From Candidatus Nitrosopelagicus sp. (lineage in GTDB: Archaea > Thermoproteota > Nitrososphaeria > Nitrososphaerales > Nitrosopumilaceae), in assembly GCA_028344575.1 (NCBI GenBank), contig JAOMBO010000004.1:1-64000 (forward strand): 64,000 nt of DNA. The letters are read 5' to 3'. The translations under genes were made by a program, and so were the position numbers. The notes below the pieces were generated by a model. The model was not told where the DNA came from and ran no database searches. It was given only the letters and a program-made list of their open reading frames with translations. This document shows positions 50,337 to 59,700 of the stretch, piece by piece. Position 1 is the stretch's first letter. Each line of letters opens with the position of its first letter.

Positions 50337-50645
50337 ATGGTAAACGATCTAAAAACTCCTGGATTTTCAATAATTATTTTATTGGGAAGTATAATGACTC
50401 TTGGATTTTTTGTTGTATTTTTTGCATTACTTCTAAAAAAAGGGATTAAGATTGAATCTAAAACATTCACTATAGTTGTTTTTGATGTCTATGGAAACCG
50501 GGCTCAATTAAGTGGAATTAGAACAAATTTCAAAAATCGTGATGTTGCCTTATCTTTTTCCAAATTTTATAAAAAGGAATTTCCTCTCTACACATTTGAT
50601 GTAATGTCTGCAAATGATGCCAAAAAACAAATAATTCTAAAATAA
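50337..50645 (+). CDS. Single-pass membrane protein of unknown function after the CbtA-like gene
   Basis: The 102-residue protein has one strong membrane helix (FSIIILLGSIMTLGFFVVFFALLL), then a soluble domain of ~65 residues (FTIVVFDVYGNRAQLSGIRTNFKNRDVALSFSKFYKKEFP). It lacks the short His-rich form of CbtB. It starts 1 base after the CbtA-like stop, so the pair is co-expressed. Function is unknown. Confidence 0.6.
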   Translation: MVNDLKTPGFSIIILLGSIMTLGFFVVFFALLLKKGIKIESKTFTIVVFDVYGNRAQLSGIRTNFKNRDVALSFSKFYKKEFPLYTFDVMSANDAKKQIILK

Positions 50646-50692
50646 TTCCAAGACAGGATATCCATAAATTATCTAAAATCATATCAAAAGTA

Positions 50693-50971
50693 ATGAAAGC
50701 GATATGGAATGATGAAGTAATTGCAGAAAGTGATGATACTGTAGTGGTTGATGGAAATCACTATTTCCCAGAAAACTCCATAAAAAATGAATTCTTTAGT
50801 AAAACTGCAACTAGCACATCATGCCCGTGGAAAGGAATGGCAAGCTACTACTCTGTTACTGTAAATGGAAAAACAAACACAGATTGCGCATGGTATTATC
50901 CTGTTCCAAGTAAAGAGGCTGAAAAAATTAAAGGAAGAGTTGCTTTTTGGAATGGCGTTCAAGTAATCTAA
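50693..50971 (+). CDS. DUF427 family protein
   Basis: The 92-residue protein shows the DUF427 pattern: KAIWNDEVIAESDDTVVVDGNHYFPENSI, then TSCPWKGMASYYSVTVNGKTNTDCAWYYPVPSKEAEKIKGRVAFW. The CPWKG...WYYP blocks are diagnostic. The biochemical role of the family is not settled. It is a compact single-domain protein, complete for the family. Confidence 0.85.
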   Translation: MKAIWNDEVIAESDDTVVVDGNHYFPENSIKNEFFSKTATSTSCPWKGMASYYSVTVNGKTNTDCAWYYPVPSKEAEKIKGRVAFWNGVQVI

Positions 50972-50995
50972 ATAGTAGTTTGTAATACGTTTCTT

Positions 50996-51169
50996 ATGGT
51001 TGGTCCGCAAGATGGTGGTTTTGGCTTTGATCAGTCAAAAAAATACACTAGTGTTGATAATTTGGAAAAAATTTGTGTTCAATGTCAGGCAGGCCAACAC
51101 AAAAAATGTCTTTTCAAATCTAAAGAACAACCTGATTGTGATTGTGAACATTGTCTAATTTACGGCTAG
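50996..51169 (+). CDS. Cysteine-rich small protein, likely zinc-binding, 57 aa
   Basis: An ATG at 50996 gives a 57-residue product (MVGPQDGGFGFDQSKKYTSV...) with seven cysteines in the order CVQC...KC...CDCEHC. This arrangement can bind one or two zinc ions. It is too short for the track. The gene lies between DUF427 and the thioesterase on the same strand. Family and function are unknown to me. Confidence 0.6.
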   Translation: MVGPQDGGFGFDQSKKYTSVDNLEKICVQCQAGQHKKCLFKSKEQPDCDCEHCLIYG

Positions 51170-51226
51170 AATTAGTTCTAGCTTAGAAAAATAACCTTTA
51201 ATCATAACTATTTCTATAAAACTAAA

Positions 51227-51691
51227 ATGGAAAAAACTCCCAATGATTCAAAAGCTGAAGTAATTATCCGAATGTTTCCTTCTGATGCAAATCCTGCTGG
51301 GAACGTCTTTGGTGGTGCAATTTTAAAACACATAGACATGGTTGCAGGAATTGTTGCACAGCGTTATAGTCAGACGAATGCTGTAACTGTTAGTATGGAT
51401 AAGATAAGTTTCTTAAAACCTGTATTTGTTGGGAATGTTTTATTTGTAAATGCACGTGTAAATTATGTTCAAAAATCATCCATGGAGATTGAAGTAAACG
51501 TTGAAGCTGAAGATATTGCAAAGGGAACTCGTGTTCATACTGGAAATGCATATGTTACATTTGTTGCATTAGATGATAACGGTAAACCTACTACGGTTCC
51601 AACATTACATATTGATAATCCTGATGATCAAAAGCGTTTTGATGAAGGTAAACTTCGAATGGAACGTAGAATAAAAGAGCGAAAAAAATAA
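51227..51691 (+). CDS. Hotdog-fold acyl-CoA thioesterase
   Basis: The 154-residue protein matches the YciA/ACOT family: MFPSDANPAGNVFGGAILKHIDMVAGIVAQRYSQTNAVTVSMDKISFLKPVFVGNVLFV. The NxxGxxxGGxxLxxxD pattern holds the catalytic Asp/Asn, and the EVNVEAED strand completes the hotdog. It hydrolyses acyl-CoA to free acid and CoA in the cytoplasm. Its substrate chain length cannot be told. Confidence 0.85.
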   Translation: MEKTPNDSKAEVIIRMFPSDANPAGNVFGGAILKHIDMVAGIVAQRYSQTNAVTVSMDKISFLKPVFVGNVLFVNARVNYVQKSSMEIEVNVEAEDIAKGTRVHTGNAYVTFVALDDNGKPTTVPTLHIDNPDDQKRFDEGKLRMERRIKERKK

Positions 51692-51727
51692 CTCATACTT
51701 TAAGTAATTAATATCAGAATTTTAGAT

Positions 51728-52978
51728 ATGTCTAATGTTTTCTATCGGTATAGGAAAACTTTTGGTCCTGGAATACTTTTTGCTTGCACGGCAATTGGTG
51801 TATCCCATCTTGTACAGTCAACACGTGCAGGTGCCGAATTTGGTTTTGTGATTTTAGGATTTGTAATTTTAGCAAATGTCATGAAATATCCATTTTTTGA
51901 ACATGGGTCACGATATGCTAATGTCACGGGTACAAGTATTATTGACGGTTATGACAAATTAGGACGGAAGTTCCTTTTTTTGTATTTAGGGATAACTTTA
52001 GGTTCTATGTTTTTTGTTACCGCTGCTGTGGGATTTGTAACTGCTGGATTTTTTGAAAATTTATTCCAAATTGAATTTTTGGGAATGTGGACTATGGTTA
52101 TTTTATTTGCAGTTTGTGGATTCATTTTATGTGTTGGAAAATTTGGAACACTAGATGGAATAATTAAGATAATCGGATTTGTATTGATTATTTCTACAGC
52201 TGTTGCATTCATTTTGGCATTTGTTAATGGACCTGTTGAACAATCAGAGAATTTCCTTCCTCGTGAATTATGGGATGATTCCGGAATATTTTTCTTAATT
52301 GCATTAATGGGTTGGATGCCTACTGCAATAGATCTTTCGAGCTGGAATAGTCTATGGACAATTGCACGTATCAAGCAGACAGGTTATAGGCCAAAATTAA
52401 AGGAAACTCTAACTGAATTCAGAATTGGTTATTTTATCACATCATTATTAGCCATTTTCTTTCTGGGATTGGGAACGTTAGTTTTCTTTGGGTCTGGAGA
52501 TTCTCTGCCCAATAATAATTCGTTATTTGCACACAAAATTGTTACAATGTTTGCTAACACGATTGGTCAATGGAGCTATATCATAATTGCAGCATCTGCA
52601 TTTAGTGTGATGTTTGGAACAATTCTTGCAGTTTTTGATGGTTATTCTCGTTCATTTCAAAAAATAATACAACTTTTACGAAATAATGAATCTGATGATT
52701 CAAGAAAATCATATGTTGGTATAGTTTGCATACTTGCAATTGGTTCAATTTTGATTATAATGCAATTTGGAGATAAATTAAAAGAGTTAGTCGATTTTGC
52801 AACAACCTTATCTTTTCTGGTTGCGCCAATAATTGCAATACTAAATCATAAATTAGTAATAGGTAAATTTCTACCTAAAAATTCACAACCTTCTGTATGG
52901 ATAAAAGGACTCAGCATGTCTGGTATTGTGTTTTTAACAGGATTTGCATTATTCTTCATCTATACGAAATTTTTCTAG
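51728..52978 (+). CDS. Nramp-like transporter lacking canonical metal-binding motifs
   Basis: The 416-residue protein has about eleven membrane helices and overall Nramp/LeuT-like order. In helix 1, where metal-transporting Nramps have DPGN, it reads AIGVSHLVQSTRAGAEFG. In helix 6, where they have MPH, it reads LMGWMPTAIDLSSWNSLW. A related group with GVSHLVQSTRAGA is common in bacteria, and its substrate is unclear. It follows the thioesterase gene by 36 bases. Confidence 0.75.
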   Translation: MSNVFYRYRKTFGPGILFACTAIGVSHLVQSTRAGAEFGFVILGFVILANVMKYPFFEHGSRYANVTGTSIIDGYDKLGRKFLFLYLGITLGSMFFVTAAVGFVTAGFFENLFQIEFLGMWTMVILFAVCGFILCVGKFGTLDGIIKIIGFVLIISTAVAFILAFVNGPVEQSENFLPRELWDDSGIFFLIALMGWMPTAIDLSSWNSLWTIARIKQTGYRPKLKETLTEFRIGYFITSLLAIFFLGLGTLVFFGSGDSLPNNNSLFAHKIVTMFANTIGQWSYIIIAASAFSVMFGTILAVFDGYSRSFQKIIQLLRNNESDDSRKSYVGIVCILAIGSILIIMQFGDKLKELVDFATTLSFLVAPIIAILNHKLVIGKFLPKNSQPSVWIKGLSMSGIVFLTGFALFFIYTKFF

Positions 52979-53023
52979 AAAATCACACAACTTATAGATA
53001 TTCTAAGAGATGAGTGAGTTATT

Positions 53024-54130
53024 ATGGTAAAAAGTAATTATGAGATTTTAGGTGTGCCTGAAAATGCATCTCGAAATGAAATTCGTACTGCATTTAGAAA
53101 TCTTGCATTAACACATCATGCCGATAGAGGTGGCCAAGACGAAGAATTCATTATAATTAAACAAGCGTTTGAAGATCTTAAATCAGGAAAAAAATTCCCT
53201 GACTCTCTTGATGAAAAAAAGCGTAGGTCAAAATTCTTTTGGGGAACTGATGAAGAAGAACGTCTTCGCCAAAATACATTATTGTCTAATGATGTTGCAA
53301 GAGAAATTAAAGTTGCACAAGAATGGATTGATGCATTAACAAGAACTAATGCTACTGGGATTAGATTATTTGGCTCAAATGAATTAGGACAAGTAGAAAT
53401 TGAGCGAAAACCTACCGGTGCTTTATCGCTTAAGGGCAAATTCTGGGCTGGAAAGATTTCATACCCGAATCATGTATTTATGTGGGGCAGCATGACTAGT
53501 CCTTATTTTTTAGATGGCGATGATTCGAAAACGATAATACATCTAACACAAGGAACCTTCAAACTAATGGAGCCGTTAGAAAATGGTTACAATATAGAAA
53601 ATGGCTCACACATTATTGTAGATAATGGTGATATTGTTTGTGGTAATGTAAATGGAATAAGACAACAAGTTCCACATCCCACAGGTCGTGTTGGAATGTC
53701 AATAATAAAAGAACATTTTACTAAACTAGAAGCACCGAATGGAAAAATTATTGCAGGTGATGTACGTGAAACTGTTTTGTTAGATGCGCAAGAAGTTTTG
53801 GCACTAAATCTTATTGATAATGTAATTGTAAGAGGAAAGAAGATTTCTGTCTTTGGTCCTAAGGTTAGTTATGACGTATTTTTTGAGCTAAAGAAAGGTG
53901 GAATGATTCGTTTCTATGACAAAGGCTCTGGATTTGATATTAGTGATGATGCAATATTGAAACTTGAAAATGGAAAGGAATTTTTCTTAGATGATCTTAA
54001 AACTAGAAAATTAATTGGATTTGGAGGGCGAGATATGACATATGAGTTTCTGGATAAATTAGAAGAAAGTAGTGGTGTGATTCCGTCTAATTGGACATCT
54101 AAATTTTCTGGTTTGTTTAAGAAAAAATAA
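53024..54130 (+). CDS. J-domain protein with a degenerate HPD motif (HAD) and unknown C-terminal domain
   Basis: Residues 3-65 form a J domain (NYEILGVPENASRNEIRTAFRNLALTHHADRGGQDEEF). The HPD tripeptide needed to stimulate Hsp70 is HAD. The remaining ~270 residues are beta-rich with no known motif (LSLKGKFWAGKISYPNHVFMWGSMTSPYFLDGDDSKTIIHL). No DnaJ zinc or Gly/Phe domain is present. A TATA-like ACTTATAGATA centred ~27 bases upstream supports the ATG at 53024. Confidence 0.75.
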   Translation: MVKSNYEILGVPENASRNEIRTAFRNLALTHHADRGGQDEEFIIIKQAFEDLKSGKKFPDSLDEKKRRSKFFWGTDEEERLRQNTLLSNDVAREIKVAQEWIDALTRTNATGIRLFGSNELGQVEIERKPTGALSLKGKFWAGKISYPNHVFMWGSMTSPYFLDGDDSKTIIHLTQGTFKLMEPLENGYNIENGSHIIVDNGDIVCGNVNGIRQQVPHPTGRVGMSIIKEHFTKLEAPNGKIIAGDVRETVLLDAQEVLALNLIDNVIVRGKKISVFGPKVSYDVFFELKKGGMIRFYDKGSGFDISDDAILKLENGKEFFLDDLKTRKLIGFGGRDMTYEFLDKLEESSGVIPSNWTSKFSGLFKKK

Positions 54131-54298
54131 TTACTTTTTAATTCCCAGTGCTCTGTTTTTCAATCTTAGTTGGGTACTTCTGCATTTTCTACATCTTGTA
54201 GCGCTCATATCTAATCTTGCACCACATGAGATACAAATTTTCATATGAAGTCTTGCTTTTTGCGCAATCTGTTTCTTTAGAGGATCTGCAACTGGCAT
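54131..54298 (-). CDS. rpl40e: 50S ribosomal protein L40e
   Basis: Too short for the track, this gene encodes 55 residues starting MPVADPLKKQIAQKARLHMK. The archaeal L40e zinc motif is clear: CISCGARLDMSATRCRKCRS, followed by a basic tail (LRLKNRALGIKK). It is a structural protein of the large ribosomal subunit. It is convergent with the J-domain gene, with no spacer, and 32 bases upstream of sucD's stop. Confidence 0.9.
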   Translation of the reverse strand: MPVADPLKKQIAQKARLHMKICISCGARLDMSATRCRKCRSTQLRLKNRALGIKK

Positions 54299-54330
54299 AG
54301 TAATTCGTGAAAAATCTGTTATTTATTCTA

Positions 54331-55245
54331 TTAGCTGTTCATTTTTCCAGCTAAGAGTACTGCAACTTCACCTGGTCTTTTTGCAACCGGAATGTTTGCT
54401 TTTGCGAACATGGATATCTTTGATTCTGCAGAACCATAATTTCCCATGACTATGGCGCCTGCATGCCCCATACGTTTTTCTTTTGGTGCTTGACGTCCTG
54501 CAATGTATCCAACTATTGGTTTCTTGAAACCAGTATCGATGATATGTTGAGCCAAAATCTCTTCGGAGTCTCCGCCAATTTCGCCCACCACTACCATGGC
54601 TTCAAGTTCTGGGTCATCTTTTACCATATCGAATGCATCAATCATTCTTGTACCATTTACCGGGTCTCCGCCTATTCCTATTGTGATATTTTGCCCAAAT
54701 CCTGCGCTGGTTAAATTATTAGAAATTTCATAAAGCAGTGTACCGCTTTTTGATAATACTGCAACCTTTCCTGTTGAAAATGGTGTAGCAGGCATGATTC
54801 CTACTTTGATTAATCCTGGTACAATCACTCCTGGCGTGTTTGGTCCAATAATTATTGCATCCTTTTTCTTTGCAAGTTCAATTGCCTCCATAGCATCTCT
54901 AATTGGAACGTGTTCTGGAATTGCAACTAGTAGTTTTATTCCTGACTCTAATGCATCTTTTGCTGCACTTAAGAAAAATTTTGCTGGAACAAAGACTATT
55001 GATATTTCTGCACCTGTTACATCCACTGCTTCTTTTACTGATTCATAAATTGGAATTTTATCTTCAAATTTCTGTCCACCTTTTCCAGGTGTAACTCCTG
55101 CAACAATGTTTGTACCATATTCTAACATTAGTTTTGCATGTGCTGATCCATACTTACCGGTAATTCCTTGAACAATAACTGGTTTTTTCTCATAATTACC
55201 GTCGGCATCTTTTTGACCACGAAGAATTTCATAAATATCTGTCAT
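54331..55245 (-). CDS. sucD: Succinate-CoA ligase, alpha subunit
   Basis: The 304-residue protein has the CoA-binding Rossmann start (PVIVQGITGKYGSAHAKLMLEYGTNIVAGVTPGKGG), then GPNTPGVIVPGLIKVGIMPA. The phospho-His loop is KRMGHAGAIV, and GIGGDPVNGTRMIDAFDM lies between. It forms with SucC the enzyme that interconverts succinyl-CoA and succinate with ADP/ATP. Its start overlaps the sucC stop by 4 bases, a translationally coupled sucC-sucD operon. Confidence 0.92.
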   Translation of the reverse strand: MTDIYEILRGQKDADGNYEKKPVIVQGITGKYGSAHAKLMLEYGTNIVAGVTPGKGGQKFEDKIPIYESVKEAVDVTGAEISIVFVPAKFFLSAAKDALESGIKLLVAIPEHVPIRDAMEAIELAKKKDAIIIGPNTPGVIVPGLIKVGIMPATPFSTGKVAVLSKSGTLLYEISNNLTSAGFGQNITIGIGGDPVNGTRMIDAFDMVKDDPELEAMVVVGEIGGDSEEILAQHIIDTGFKKPIVGYIAGRQAPKEKRMGHAGAIVMGNYGSAESKISMFAKANIPVAKRPGEVAVLLAGKMNS

Positions 55246-56348
55246 TTGTTTGCCTCCATTACTACTCCATTAATTGCTTCTTCTATTGAATCAAACATTT
55301 TTGTTTTTGTATCTTTTAGCATTTCTTTTGCCTCTTTTGATTTTGTGCCCATGAGCCTTGCAAATACTGGTATGTCAATTAAATTATTATCATATGCTTG
55401 AATGAAAGCCTCTGCAACAGTTGTGGTCTTAACAATTCCGCCATAAAGGTTCACCAAAATACCTGTAACTCTTTTCATTTTACTAATCAGTGTCAATGCT
55501 TCATATACTGTTTCTGTTGTTGCACCTCCACCTACATCAAGAAATGTTGCTGGTTTTCCACCGTTATCTGTGACAAGATCAAAAGTTGACATAACTAATC
55601 CTGCACCATTTCCAATTACTGCAATATTTCCTTCTAATTCTACAAGTGAAAATCCACTTTTCTCTGCTTGTTCTTCTAATTCTGATTTTTCTTGATATTG
55701 TTGTAACTCATCATGTCTAAAGTTTGAATTATCATCTGTCATTACTTTTCCATCAAGTGCAATTAATGTTCCATCTTTTAAAATTGCAAGTGGATTAATT
55801 TCTGCTAATTCTGCTTCTTTTTCAATAGTTAATTTTGATAGTTTTTGTAACATCTCTACAAATTGTTCTTCTTGGGAATCCTTCAATCCAATTTCATTTG
55901 CAACTTCTTTGGCTGTCTGGGCATCTACATCTCCTAATCCGACCTCGCGAATTGTTTGGCTTTTCACTGATTCAATCTCGACTCCTCCTTCTGATGAGGC
56001 TATGATTGTATAGCATCTTTTACTTCTATTGAGGAATAGTGATAGATACAGTTCTTTTTCAATGTCAGCCATTTTTTCAAGCAAAATTGCACGTGTTTTT
56101 TCACCTTTGATTGACATGTTTAGTAATTGAGGATATTTGAGTTCAAATTCATCATCACTACTACATTTTTGAATTCCTCCTGCTTTTCCTCTTCCGCCTA
56201 CTGGTACCTGAACTTTGATTACAAATGGATATCCTAATTCCTTGGCATCTTTTCTTCCTTTCTCAATATCTTTTGAGGAGATACTAGGTGGAGTTCTAAT
56301 GCCAAATTCTTTGAAAAGTTCTTTTGCCTGGTACTCTAAAAGTCGCAT
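55242..56348 (-). CDS. sucC: Succinate-CoA ligase, beta subunit (ATP-grasp)
   Basis: The 368-residue protein starts MRLLEYQAKELFKEFGIRTP and has the ATP-grasp region (GYPFVIKVQVPVGGRGKAGGI), then EINPLAILKDGTLIALDGKVMTDDN. The GNGAGLVMSTFDLVTDNGGKPATFLDVGGGA block contacts the alpha subunit. It carries the nucleotide site of succinyl-CoA synthetase. In these archaea the enzyme links the partial TCA cycle to the hydroxypropionate/hydroxybutyrate carbon-fixation cycle. Confidence 0.92.
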   Translation of the reverse strand: MRLLEYQAKELFKEFGIRTPPSISSKDIEKGRKDAKELGYPFVIKVQVPVGGRGKAGGIQKCSSDDEFELKYPQLLNMSIKGEKTRAILLEKMADIEKELYLSLFLNRSKRCYTIIASSEGGVEIESVKSQTIREVGLGDVDAQTAKEVANEIGLKDSQEEQFVEMLQKLSKLTIEKEAELAEINPLAILKDGTLIALDGKVMTDDNSNFRHDELQQYQEKSELEEQAEKSGFSLVELEGNIAVIGNGAGLVMSTFDLVTDNGGKPATFLDVGGGATTETVYEALTLISKMKRVTGILVNLYGGIVKTTTVAEAFIQAYDNNLIDIPVFARLMGTKSKEAKEMLKDTKTKMFDSIEEAINGVVMEANK

Positions 56349-56385
56349 AAATTTTATCTAAAAATGGACTTTATATTCCTATTAA

Positions 56386-56715
56386 CTATTCAAATTGGTC
56401 TTCTAACAAATCTACAACTTGACCAAAAAGGTCTTTGCTCTTTTTTAAGAGTCTGTTCGGAAACTCTTCTGTCGAAAATACAATTTGTTGTTTAATCTCT
56501 GGAATCACCATTCCGCCAGAAACAATCACTTGTTCGATAACATGTTCTTGAGTCAATGTACAGACAATTTCTTCAAAAACGTCCTCTTTCTCTTCAAGTG
56601 TTTCTCTGTACAAAACAATTGGTGTGTTGGTTTGACTGATGAAATTTGTAGCCTTTACCATCAATTCTTGTAAATGGTGTATAGACCATGTATCGAGACT
56701 GATCTGTTTTACCAT
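56386..56715 (-). CDS. Protein of unknown function upstream of sucC, 109 aa
   Basis: The 109-residue protein (MVKQISLDTWSIHHLQELMV...) is mixed alpha/beta and acidic, with no Cys motif apart from one Cys in EEIVCTLTQ. No family is recognised. It is followed after 37 bases by sucC on the same strand and preceded by ileS, but these links may be incidental. Confidence 0.55.
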   Translation of the reverse strand: MVKQISLDTWSIHHLQELMVKATNFISQTNTPIVLYRETLEEKEDVFEEIVCTLTQEHVIEQVIVSGGMVIPEIKQQIVFSTEEFPNRLLKKSKDLFGQVVDLLEDQFE

Positions 56716-56791
56716 GCCATATTATAGCGAATTTATTATTTAAGCCCCGCAGGTACTTGTTAACTAGATGGTTAGTCAACCTTTGGTAAAC

Positions 56792-59700
56792 TTACTCGAC
56801 TGCGATCCTGATTTTTAGACCGTCAATGTCGTCGTCTTTGTAATTTTTACACGATTCTTCAAAATCTACGTTTTTCACTCTAACTAAAAATGCAATATCT
56901 TCGGTCTTGTCCTTAATCAAATCAAGTGATTCTTGATCCAAATCTAATATTGATGCCTTTTCTAAAATATCTGTGGGATTGAATCCTTTTTCTTTTCTCA
57001 TAGTTTGAATACGTCTTGCCAAATCTTTAATCAATCCTTTTGCCATCATTTCATTATCTCTTTCTAATGAAATTATAACAATTAGATTCTGTCTTTTCGC
57101 AAATTGATATTTTTCATTAACCTCAAAATCTACAATGAAATCTTGTTTGTCCAATACGACTGAGTTGTCTCCAATCTGAAATGTGTATTTTTCATTATCC
57201 TTTAATTCATTTATGATTAATTCTGGATCTGTTTCTGCAAATATTTTTAATAATTTTCCCATGTCTTGCTTTGCTTTTGGACCTATTGCGCTTCTTTCTA
57301 ATTCTATTTTAGGCACAACTGGCAATCCATTTTGTTTTAACTCTAGATATTGTTCTATTCCTTCGTAATTATCAATCTCAAAAATTTCATAATTCTGTAT
57401 ATTCATTTGTGATTTCACAAGTTCTGAAAGTGATTCTAAGACTTGTTTTTCTCCTTTGTTTAAGCAAATTAGCGCTTGATTTAATGGCCATCTTCTTTTT
57501 AGCTTACCTTTCATTCTTGCAGCCGACGTTACAGAAACGGTCTCTTTTAACAAATCAAATGATGTTTCAACTTTCTCGTCAATTAATGATGAATCAACTT
57601 TAGGCCATGATTCAAGTAAAATATTTTCTTTTCCAGCAAATATTGTTCTATACAAGTATTGGGACGTAAATGGTGCAAATGGATGTATCAATATGTTGAT
57701 TGTTTTCAAAGTTTTTGCAAGAATTGCATAAATTGTAAAACGTCTATCTTTTTTTGAATCATCTTCATCCCATAATTCTGATTTAATAATTGGAATATAG
57801 ATCTGACTAAGAGAGTTTATCAAAAAATCTTCAATAGCTTTTGCCGATTCATGAAATCTACATGAATCATTTGTTTCGGTAGTTCGTTCTATCATTCTTT
57901 GGAGTTTTGATAGTAACCATACGTCTGGGGGTGTTAGTAATTCTTTTTTCTTTGCCCATCCGATAGTTGATTCTTCTAAATTGAATTTATCGTATTCACT
58001 ATTTTGTTTGTAAAATGTATGTAGGTGATATAATGTACTAATTACTTGATATGGTCTTGACATTAATTCTTTAGTGCTAAAGTTTAATGGTTCGATAGGA
58101 CTTGCTTTCCACATGAAATAAAATCGTACAAGATCTACTGGATATTTTTCCAAAAGTTCTTTTGCTTCTAATACATTTCCTTTACTCTTACTCATTTTAT
58201 TTCCATTTTCATCTAAAACATGTCCTTGAAACAAAAATGATTTGTAAGGTGAAACTGATGCGTTGTTGTATATCACATTTTCAATTAAAAGTGTGTATGC
58301 CCATCCTCTAGTCTGATCAATACCTTCAGTAAAAAATGGAGCTGGAATTTTTTCTTTGTATGTAGACTCATCTAAAGATGCAATTGGTGCAGAACCGCTA
58401 TTATGCCATGTATCGAGAACAAATTCTTCTCTTTGCATGATTGCATCACATTTCTTACACTTGACTTTGATTTTATCAATCCATGGTCGATGTAATTCAA
58501 AGTTTTCACCGTCTGGCAATTCTATTGCCGATTCAATAATTTCTTTTCTTGAAAACAATCTTTCCATATTTCCACATTCATCACATTTCCAAATTGGTAT
58601 TGGACATCCCCAAAATCTTTCTCGTGATATGCACCATGGGTGTTTTTCTTTAATAATTTCTAAGAATCTATTTTTTGGTTGATCAAAAAAGTATTCCACA
58701 TCTTCTGCTGCTTTGATAGCTTTGTCTCCAAGCTTGTCAAGCATATAGAAATATTCTCGACGAGCAAGCCATACTAACCCGTGATTACAACGCCAGCATA
58801 ATGGATATTTGTGCTTAATTTTTCCAATTCTTACTAGTGCATTTCTATCTTTTACCGCCTGAACTAGTTTTTCATCTGCATCTCTGACAAAAAGTCCTGC
58901 ATACTTTCCTGCATCCTCTGTAAATTTGACTTCATCATCAATTGGACAGAAAATTGTTACTCCTCGTTTCATTGCAATGTTGTTATCTTCTTCTCCATTT
59001 GCTGGTGATAAGTGAACTAATCCGCTACCTGCATTAACGTCAACAAAGTTTTCTGCTACTGTAACATGATAGTTATCTTGTTTTGCAATTTCTGCTAATT
59101 TTGGTATCTCGTCTAATAATGGATGTATGTATTTTTTACCTTCCATCTCGGTTCCCAAAAACGTCCTCTCAATTTTATAATCTTCAATTTTTACTTCTGT
59201 CATGAATTCTTCTAAACGTGTTTTCCCTATAACCCATGTTTCATTTTCCACACGAACTTCCACATACTCTTCTTTTGGATTAACTCCAACCATTGCATCT
59301 GTTACAAGTGTAAATGGCATTGTTGTCCAAACAATCAAAAATTTGTCTTCTTGTGCGAGTTTTACTTTATAATATAATGATGGATCTTTCACCATATCGT
59401 AACCCTGATTAACTTCAGAATGACTTAATGATGTTTGACAGCTTGGACAATATGCCACCACTCTAAACCCTTCTGTCATTATTCCATTTTCATGTGCTTT
59501 TTTCATTAACTGCCATTCTTTTTCAATAAACTCATCTTTGTATGTCCAGTATGCTTTGTCTTGATTAAATGACATACCAATTAATTTGTCAACTTCTACC
59601 CATTTCGTATGATATTTTTTTACAATGTTTTTACATTCTGCAACTAATTTTTCAATATCTTCTGTTGATCTAATGTCACTCTTGCCATTTTCAATTCCAA

